Origin: Coemansia sp. RSA 922
Taxonomy: Eukaryota > Kickxellomycota > Kickxellomycetes > Kickxellales > Kickxellaceae
Direction of reading: 5' to 3'
Assembly: GCA_027577415.1 (NCBI GenBank)
Contig: JANBQS010000690.1
Coordinates: 1 to 13,452 of the forward strand
DNA: 13,452 nt
In this document: positions 8,405 to 13,452 of the stretch, one piece after another
Position numbering within the stretch: position 1 is the first letter of the stretch
Layout of the letters: each line of letters starts with the position of its first letter
Notes under the pieces: model-generated
What the model saw: the letters and a program-made list of their open reading frames with translations, nothing else
Told to the model about the DNA's origin: nothing
Database searches by the model: none
Made by a program: the position numbers and the translations under genes

Positions 8405-11050
8405 TTATTCTATAAGACGGAATGTCGCCAATACATAGGGGTATCCCCGCTGATACCAGTTCCTGAACGTCTGACGATGTGCCAACCTACGATGAGTAGC
8501 GTATGATCCACCTTGGACTACGTAGTGAGTAGAGTCTTGGTCTGAGAAGGAATCGAAGAAATCCGCAGAGTAACCGGGATACATGGCCGATGGCTTGAAC
8601 CCGTCGTGTGGGTAGAATGGCGTCGATGTCCATTCCCATGCGCTGCCGATAAACGTGGCTTCGTCGGCTGCGACTGGCTGGGGATGCCAGCTGGCTAGAT
8701 CGATGTTGGCGTCGCTAGGTACAAACATGTCGTAGGGCTGCTGGAGCATAGAACCCGTTTTCGTTAAGTCTAGGAACCCGTCAATAGTCTCGCATTCAGC
8801 AAACTCGGCTTTGCGGTTGCCGGTAGCCTGAGCGCGAGCCAAATGGTAAGTGCGCGAGGCGTGGATCCACTCGGCTTCGGTGGGCAGCCGCTTGCCCGAC
8901 CACTTGGCGTAGGCGTTGGCTTGCTTCTGGCTGACACAAACAGGCCACATTGCAGCCTCCGTAGTAGTAATCGAAGGAGTGCCGACCACAGTACGCACGC
9001 CATAGTCACCGGAGAGTGCCGGCTCTTGGTCCAAACTGATCCACGACTGCGGCACTAGGCTATCGACCAACTCGCTGGATATCGCCTGAAGGAAGGCGAG
9101 GTACTCGCCGTTGGTAATGGGCTGTGAGCGGATTGAGAACGGCTCCAAAGAAATACGTATCTGCGGGCTCTCGTTATCCCAACCAAACACATGCCCGGAA
9201 GGCAAATCCTGGCCCTGCATCTCTGATTCGTTGTCGCCAGCTAGACCAAATACCAGATCATATCCACCCGAGTATCTGACCCACGACTCGCGAGGCTGTC
9301 TGCCACCCAATGGCGCAAACGAGGACTCGATGGGCGGCTGAATATCCCCTGGCTTCATTTGCAATACCATGTAGAGGAGCGTTTCGAAATGCAATGCCTC
9401 GTGCTCAAACGCCATCCACACATGTCTCGCCGCACCAGCCTCCGCCCTTCTTCCGCCCTTCTCATATGCATCGAGCCAGTTGGTGAACCTCATGCGTACG
9501 CGATCACGATAGGCCAAAATATCGTCCAGTAGGGGCCATTCCTTGGGTACTTCCGAGTGACTATGGCAAATCGACGGGTCTTCGATATTAGGATCAATAC
9601 CACGCTCAAACCAGAGTGCGTAGCTTTGCGGCTCAGTAAGTGGCAAATTTTCGGCGGCGGCCATATGGATATCGGCGAATGCTGGGACATGACCAAGGTA
9701 GAAAATAAACGGATGACGGAGGTCAATAGGCCTGTCATGGAGACAACGGCGTGGGATAATGTGGAGTACGAGCGTGTCCCACGAAGACCACAGATGCTGC
9801 CACTCGGGTAGTGTGGGTATGGTCGGGTACCGAGACTGAGCACCTAGATCTAATGGCTGCTGTAGCATCATACGCACGCGGTGAGTGGGTTCGCTCCATT
9901 TATCGAAACTAGACGATTCCATAGCACGGGGTGGTGACATGGTGGTTGGCGGTTTGCGGAATAGGTTCAACATATAGTAATCAAACGAATCCTGCCACTG
10001 CGCCAAGTGAATGAGACCCGTACTGCGAGCCAATGCGCTAGCTGACCCATCACCGTACTTGTACGAGGACTCGACGTAAATTCGCTCACCACGCTTGATC
10101 AAAATATCGCCGCTATTTCCACACAGTTCCTTGACTCGGTCCTTGATCTCCAGAGGCCACCTAACAAAAGTGTCTTCGAGTGCTTCCAAAAACGCGTTAC
10201 GCCGACCAATATCCTCCTCGTACTCTCCCACATAACAGAACTTGTCCACATCAAACACACTAGTCAAAGCACTGGGTTCGGCGAAAAGTCGGTTGGCATG
10301 TTTCAGCTCATTAATCTTGAACTCGTTGGTTACTCCCTGAGAATCATGGTAAGCAGCCATGATAATCTCCGGAGACTTTTGTCTATCCATACCAATAATA
10401 ACAGAGTCATTAACCGACATTATATCCGATACTTTGGTAAGGAATTCAGTCGCCTCCTGACAAGAATAGTTTCCTATAGACGAGCCCAGCCACAATAAGG
10501 TTTTGCGACGCGATGATTTTCCAAAATAACCGAGAACCTCATCATAAGTACCACACAATCCGACAAACGACACATTGCCGAATCTAGGCGCCAAACTCTC
10601 CATAGAGTCACGCAAGGGCCCCGGCATCACGTCAATAGCGTAATACGTAACGCCAGAGCGCTGCCGATTCAGCGCATCCAATAGAATCTGCGTCTTGCGC
10701 AATGACCCACAGCCAAGCTCAATGACGTCAGAGTTACTGGGAATCTGCGCCACAATGCTATCGATTTGGGTACGGAGAACGTCGATTTCGCAATCAGTCA
10801 GATAGTACTCAGGTAGGTAGGTGATCCGGTCAAATAGCTCGAGTCCCGCGTTGTCGTAGAGCAAGAGCGCAGGCAAACTACGGTACTTGGTACTACCGCC
10901 AGGCAACTCGCTCAAAGTCGTCATACCAGTGATGATCTGCTCGACGATAGGCGCCAGATGCTGGTGGTCGGCGGCTGCGCGAAAGTCAATAAACTCGTAA
11001 CATTTCGAAACCCCGCTCTCTTGCACAGACGGAGTACCGGTAGTAGTCAT
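8405..11050 (-). CDS. EGT1: Ergothioneine biosynthesis protein Egt1 (histidine methyltransferase / hercynylcysteine sulfoxide synthase fusion)
   Basis: Egt1 trimethylates histidine to hercynine with S-adenosylmethionine, then uses O2, non-haem iron and cysteine to form hercynylcysteine sulfoxide, which a separate lyase turns into ergothioneine. The 881 residues match the fungal fusion length (roughly 770-880). Order: an EgtD-like methyltransferase (about 20-340) with YLPEYYLTDCEIDVL, the SAM loop ELGCGSLRKT (from E111) and LWLGSSIGNY; then a DinB/EgtB iron domain with YLGHVPAF (H454) and HEALHFE (H550, H554), the probable three-histidine iron site; then an FGE-sulfatase/EgtB C-terminal domain from about 595 with GKRLPTEAEW, GSAWEWTS and QGGSYATHRR, ending in FRLIE. 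ATG 11050 is chosen because it has AAAAA just before it, follows a C/T-rich leader without other ATGs, and directly precedes the conserved part. The frame stays open further upstream to an ATG at 11275. No intron is needed. Confidence 0.95.
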   Translation of the reverse strand: MTTTGTPSVQESGVSKCYEFIDFRAAADHQHLAPIVEQIITGMTTLSELPGGSTKYRSLPALLLYDNAGLELFDRITYLPEYYLTDCEIDVLRTQIDSIVAQIPSNSDVIELGCGSLRKTQILLDALNRQRSGVTYYAIDVMPGPLRDSMESLAPRFGNVSFVGLCGTYDEVLGYFGKSSRRKTLLWLGSSIGNYSCQEATEFLTKVSDIMSVNDSVIIGMDRQKSPEIIMAAYHDSQGVTNEFKINELKHANRLFAEPSALTSVFDVDKFCYVGEYEEDIGRRNAFLEALEDTFVRWPLEIKDRVKELCGNSGDILIKRGERIYVESSYKYGDGSASALARSTGLIHLAQWQDSFDYYMLNLFRKPPTTMSPPRAMESSSFDKWSEPTHRVRMMLQQPLDLGAQSRYPTIPTLPEWQHLWSSWDTLVLHIIPRRCLHDRPIDLRHPFIFYLGHVPAFADIHMAAAENLPLTEPQSYALWFERGIDPNIEDPSICHSHSEVPKEWPLLDDILAYRDRVRMRFTNWLDAYEKGGRRAEAGAARHVWMAFEHEALHFETLLYMVLQMKPGDIQPPIESSFAPLGGRQPRESWVRYSGGYDLVFGLAGDNESEMQGQDLPSGHVFGWDNESPQIRISLEPFSIRSQPITNGEYLAFLQAISSELVDSLVPQSWISLDQEPALSGDYGVRTVVGTPSITTTEAAMWPVCVSQKQANAYAKWSGKRLPTEAEWIHASRTYHLARAQATGNRKAEFAECETIDGFLDLTKTGSMLQQPYDMFVPSDANIDLASWHPQPVAADEATFIGSAWEWTSTPFYPHDGFKPSAMYPGYSADFFDSFSDQDSTHYVVQGGSYATHRRLAHRQTFRNWYQRGYPYVLATFRLIE

Positions 11051-11324
11051 TTTTTCTCTCCAAGAAACAAAAGTAGATATATCGAAATATGTAAAAAAGG
11101 TGATAATGAAGGGAGAAAGAAAAGAGAGCCGTGACATTCGGAGACTTAAAATCCCCCTGCCAGATAAACACCCCCCACCAAACTGACATGCATGGCTATA
11201 GTACACGCCAGTATTCCCAACATCACGCGATAAACCCTGTGTCTTCCCCCCAACGTCTCTGACAATCCCCACCATCGGATATCTCCACCGAGAGACAACG
11301 CCAATTTATGCACACCACACATGT
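11051..11324 (-). promoter_or_regulatory. EGT1 promoter/leader and 3' end of the heme lyase gene
   Basis: This 274-base gap separates two genes that both read leftward. Read on the minus strand it becomes strongly C/T-rich at about 11135-11105 and then AT-rich up to the ATG, with CGATATATC near 11079. This places a likely transcription start near 11110. The gap also contains ATGs at 11275, 11189 and 11137 (minus strand), which would matter only if transcription starts further upstream. Confidence 0.4.
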
Positions 11325-12071
11325 CTACGCGCCGACAAATCTGCGCACACGATCCCAGGCACCCTCCACGGTCAGCGCGGGTCTGACATCGAGGTAAAAA
11401 GAGGGAGCCAGCGGGTTCTTCCCATCCCGTTTGCCTTCATAAAAGTCAATAACATAGCGCACGGGTTTTCCACAGCGATCCACAGTCCAATCGTGTCTAT
11501 CAAACGGGAGCTGATACCCGAGCCATGAGCGAAACCTAGCCTTTGGCGTCAATTCTTTCGCCTTCCCCTCAAACTTCAACAACTTGGGTCCACCACATTC
11601 AGTTCTATGCATTTGTTCCCACTCCAGGATATGCTGCCAACAGCGTTCGTTTACGGCATTGTGTATAGGTACTACGGTTTTCATATCGGTTTCGTGTGGG
11701 TTCCAGCTTTTGCGTTTCATCGCGTTGAAAAACATTTGCTCAGAGGGGTAGATCCACATACTGGCGTCTTCATGCGCTGGGCATGAGGAGTTGGCTTCGT
11801 AGCGGTCGGCTCGTGGGATCGAGGATACTGTGCGGGAGGTGGAAAGTTGCTGCGTTTGTGTGGTCGATTGCGTTTGCTCCGGGACCAGTGGCATCTGGTT
11901 GTGCGGGTCTAGCTGTGGAGAGCTTGGTGGTAGGAACACCTTGAGCGATGTGGAGTGGTCCATGGGGCACACGGGTTGCTCTACGGGGGTGTGGTCAACT
12001 GGACATGTAGAAGCTCGGCTGCTGTGGTCGACTGGACAACTGCTGCCTGCGGAATTCGAATTGCTAGACAT
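11325..12071 (-). CDS. CYC3: Holocytochrome c synthase (cytochrome c heme lyase)
   Basis: This enzyme attaches heme to the CXXCH cysteines of apocytochrome c in the mitochondrial intermembrane space. The 248-residue product has the family signature in order. Three CP(V/M)DH heme-binding-type motifs lie at C12, C23 and C35, with a CPAHE at C97. A Thr/Gln/Ser/Pro-rich linker spans about 48-85. The conserved catalytic block follows: MWIYPSEQMFFNAMKRKSW, VPIHNAVNE, LEWEQMH, GKAKELTPKARFRSWLGY, LPFDRHDW and RCGKPVRYVIDFY. It ends in the LDVRPAL motif. H137 in VPIHN is the likely heme-ligand histidine by comparison with the human enzyme; that is from memory and inferred. ATG 12071 is the first ATG in frame; the open frame further upstream has only a TTG. 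Fungi may have separate lyases for cytochromes c and c1, and the sequence does not tell me which this is, or whether it serves both. Confidence 0.94.
   Translation of the reverse strand: MSSNSNSAGSSCPVDHSSRASTCPVDHTPVEQPVCPMDHSTSLKVFLPPSSPQLDPHNQMPLVPEQTQSTTQTQQLSTSRTVSSIPRADRYEANSSCPAHEDASMWIYPSEQMFFNAMKRKSWNPHETDMKTVVPIHNAVNERCWQHILEWEQMHRTECGGPKLLKFEGKAKELTPKARFRSWLGYQLPFDRHDWTVDRCGKPVRYVIDFYEGKRDGKNPLAPSFYLDVRPALTVEGAWDRVRRFVGA
11955..12038 (-). repeat. Three CP(V/M)DH motif repeats in the heme lyase
   Basis: The repeats begin at C12, C23 and C35, so they are spaced 11 and 12 codons. The first two units are also close at the DNA level: the plus strand shows GTGGTC, then A or G, then ACTGGACA in both. 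This points to a short tandem duplication. Cys-Pro motifs of this kind are known heme-binding or heme-regulatory elements in the family. Confidence 0.75.
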
Positions 12072-12352
12072 GAAGTATAGGAAATTTGGACAAAAAACAA
12101 AGTGAAATAGAGATGAAAAAAAAAAAAACTTCAACTATCCCAATCTAAGGGTTTATCAGCGATTGGCTCAAGTGAGATCAGATTTAGATCGGAGGGAGAC
12201 TTTACCAGTGCTTTTCATTGTCTCTTTCGTTTCTTTTTATTTACGTAGTTCTTTTAATTTCTCTTTTCGCATTCATTTGGTAGGTATCAGTTAAAAAAAC
12301 AAATTTTCCATTTCTTGAATCGAGCCTAGTCATTCAGTAAAAAAAAAGCCAA
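12072..12352. promoter_or_regulatory. Divergent promoter of CYC3 (-) and YTH1 (+)
   Basis: This 281-base region lies between two start codons that face away from each other. It contains A13 at 12116-12128 (a T13 in the leader side of CYC3) and a C/T-rich stretch leading to YTH1 (about 12215-12270). It also has A-rich tracts just before the YTH1 ATG and two CCAAT pentamers in opposite orientations. An in-frame TAA at 12338-12340 fixes ATG 12353 as the YTH1 start unless a leader intron exists. Confidence 0.6.
12160..12168 (-). promoter_or_regulatory. CCAAT box, candidate HAP complex site for CYC3
   Basis: On the minus strand this reads AGCCAATCG, a full match to the RRCCAATSR consensus of the HAP2/3/5 (NF-Y) factor. 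It lies about 90 bases before the CYC3 ATG. In fungi this factor commonly controls respiratory genes, which suits a heme lyase. A second CCAAT at 12140-12144 on the plus strand lacks the purine flank. Occupancy is inferred. Confidence 0.4.
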
Positions 12353-13060
12353 ATGAAAACCACTACCACAGCCATTAATGTTGCAAGAACTACAAAACCT
12401 GCCAAGCGCATAACAAGTTCGCTTGATACCCGTGGTTGCGCTGACCTAGTAACTTTCGATTTCGAAGAGTTTATCAAAACCAAGCTCAGCCTCAACATTG
12501 ACCACACACCCGTCGTGCCCAAGCCTCGATCGATAAACGATGGCAAAATCGGCGTATGCAATTACTTTATGAAGGGACATTGCTGGAAAGGTGACGACTG
12601 TCTATACCGGCACTTGACCCGAGAAGAAAGCGAGCGGGCGCAGTCTGAAAGTCGCGCCATAGTATGCAAACATTGGCTTCGCGGTCTGTGTAAGAAGGGG
12701 GACCAGTGCGAGTTCTTACACGAATACAATTTGAGGAAGATGCCGGAATGCACATTTTTTGCAGCGAGTGGAAGATGTACTAGCGGCGACGAGTGCCAGT
12801 ATCTACATATCAACCCAGAGTCGAAGATTAAGGAGTGCCTGTGGTATGCTAGGGGCTTTTGCAAGCATGGCCCCAAGTGTCGCAGCAAACATGTGAGGAA
12901 GCTTATTTGCCCCAGCTACCGGTTTGGCTTCTGTCCATTGGGTCCTAATTGTCCAAACACGCATCCCAGGTTCGAGTTGCCGATAATGCAGGGCGATGGC
13001 GCTGGCGCTGGTAATATGGGCGCTGTGCCAGGCGCAATGCACCAACAACAGCATCAATGA
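12353..13060 (+). CDS. YTH1: Cleavage and polyadenylation factor subunit Yth1/CPSF30 (five CCCH zinc fingers)
   Basis: Yth1 is the zinc-finger subunit of the nuclear cleavage and polyadenylation factor. It recognises the poly(A) signal region of pre-mRNA. The 235-residue product has five C-x7/8-C-x5-C-x3-H fingers in tandem, at 69-87, 105-123, 133-152, 162-180 and 186-204. Finger 4 (CLWYARGFCKHGPKCRSKH) is particularly close to the human CPSF30 finger. The N-terminal part carries the FDFEEFIKTKL segment that resembles the start of yeast Yth1. Its length falls between yeast Yth1 (about 208) and human CPSF30 (about 269). No C-terminal CCHC knuckle follows finger 5. Instead there is a Gly/Ala/Met-rich tail ending in Gln and His. 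The ATG has a weak context (C at -3), but an in-frame stop lies 15 bases upstream and no other ATG is available before finger 1. Confidence 0.95.
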   Translation: MKTTTTAINVARTTKPAKRITSSLDTRGCADLVTFDFEEFIKTKLSLNIDHTPVVPKPRSINDGKIGVCNYFMKGHCWKGDDCLYRHLTREESERAQSESRAIVCKHWLRGLCKKGDQCEFLHEYNLRKMPECTFFAASGRCTSGDECQYLHINPESKIKECLWYARGFCKHGPKCRSKHVRKLICPSYRFGFCPLGPNCPNTHPRFELPIMQGDGAGAGNMGAVPGAMHQQQHQ

Positions 13061-13413
13061 AGTAGACATGTAATCTTTAATATAGCATCGATTTCTCTGA
13101 CATTGGAGCACATTAAACACCGCGAGACGCTGAGCTCAATCAGTTCCCGCCACTTGGACCCTAACCAACTCTCGCCTATTCAATGGTGGTTATAGTCTGT
13201 CTCATGTTTTCTAATAGCTTTTCTGACGTAATTATACTCATGTTTACGCGATCTAATAAACTACATGCTCCTAGTGACATTGTCATTGATCCCCACGCTC
13301 TGCTTGAAGAAAAAAAAAGCTTATGCTGGGGCGATTGTACCGAGGTTGCACAAAGAAAGCGACAAGGAAAGCGACACAGGGGTCGGATGAATAAGCATGA
13401 AGCAAAATTAAAA
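13061..13413. other. Intergenic region after YTH1
   Basis: This 353-base stretch holds no convincing gene. It contains the YTH1 3' end, with TTTAATATAG near 13076 and AATAAA at 13255. An A9 tract follows at 13310-13318. A 10-base direct repeat, GAAAGCGACA, lies at 13355-13364 and 13367-13376. It probably also contains the promoter of the gene that seems to start at 13414. The minus-strand reading frame across it resembles no known protein. Confidence 0.4.
13255..13260 (+). terminator. AATAAA poly(A) signal candidate
   Basis: This is an exact AATAAA on the plus strand, about 195 bases after the YTH1 stop. That is a plausible but long 3' untranslated region for this compact genome. An AT-rich cleavage site nearer the stop is as likely, and a single hexamer in AT-rich DNA can arise by chance. 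Confidence 0.25.
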
Positions 13414-13452
13414 ATGGAATTCCGCACACTTCTCCTCTGCTTCTCCATCTTT
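13414..13452 (+). CDS. Possible 5' end of a secreted or membrane protein gene (cut by the right edge)
   Basis: The last 39 bases form an ATG and 12 further codons that stay open to the edge: MEFRTLLLCFSIF. This is a positively charged start followed by a hydrophobic core, as in a signal peptide. The start context AAAAATGG (A at -3, G at +4) is strong. An in-frame ATG at 13387 would add nine mostly charged residues and has a poor context. With only 13 codons visible nothing can be said about function, and a chance reading frame remains possible. Confidence 0.4.
   Translation, partial: MEFRTLLLCFSIF

Noticed and set aside
10986..11189. A 67-codon upstream frame overlapping the EGT1 start
   Set aside because: It starts before the likely transcription start and has no protein resemblance. 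It would matter only if the mRNA begins further upstream.
11830..12105. A 91-codon Cys-rich plus-strand frame opposite the heme lyase
   Set aside because: Its repeats simply mirror the CPxDH and Gln/Thr-rich codons of the real gene on the other strand.
13176..13448. A 90-codon minus-strand frame at the right end
   Set aside because: It has no recognisable domain or promoter context, and it overlaps the AT-rich YTH1 3' region and the better plus-strand start at 13414.
1..13452. A functional gene cluster linking all genes of the window
   Set aside because: The gene functions (GPI cleavage, mitochondrial positioning, ergothioneine, heme attachment, polyadenylation) share no pathway, and the orientations are mixed. 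The mitochondrial theme fits neighbourhood by chance.

Overview
The window looks like ordinary nuclear DNA from a fungus. Genes are densely packed on both strands, and intergenic gaps run from 20 to about 350 bases. One short spliceosomal intron has a TACTAAT branch-point-like box. Pyrimidine-rich leaders and poly(dA:dT) tracts precede the start codons. The gene set is eukaryotic (CLU, holocytochrome c synthase, the CPSF30/Yth1 polyadenylation subunit), and the fused ergothioneine enzyme Egt1 is the fungal form. An early-diverging lineage (for example Kickxellomycotina or Mucoromycota) would fit a full-length animal-like GPI-phospholipase D, but this placement is an inference that I cannot test here.

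Layout, left to right. (1) Bases 1-2526, + strand: a secreted GPI-specific phospholipase D, cut by the left edge inside its signal peptide. (2) 2718-6476, + strand, one intron: the clustered-mitochondria protein Clu1. (3) 6594-8384, + strand: a mitochondrially targeted pentatricopeptide-type helical repeat protein, ending 20 bases from the next gene, which runs the other way. (4) 8405-11050, - strand: Egt1, the methyltransferase/sulfoxide synthase of ergothioneine synthesis. (5) 11325-12071, - strand: holocytochrome c synthase (cytochrome c heme lyase). (6) 12353-13060, + strand: Yth1/CPSF30 with five CCCH zinc fingers, sharing a 281-base divergent promoter with the heme lyase. (7) 13414 to the right edge, + strand: a possible new gene whose first 13 codons look like a signal peptide.

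The genes do not form an operon or an evident biosynthetic cluster. Three products act in or on mitochondria (Clu1, the PPR-type protein, the heme lyase) and a fourth makes the antioxidant ergothioneine, but simple neighbourhood is enough to explain this. I saw no tRNA, rRNA, transposon, CRISPR array or viral sequence. I did not find a convincing undescribed system. The observations most worth a second look are the fungal GPI-PLD, a frame-preserving alternative donor in the Clu1 intron, the nearly touching convergent 3' ends, the triple CPxDH repeat in the heme lyase, and the gene start at the right edge.
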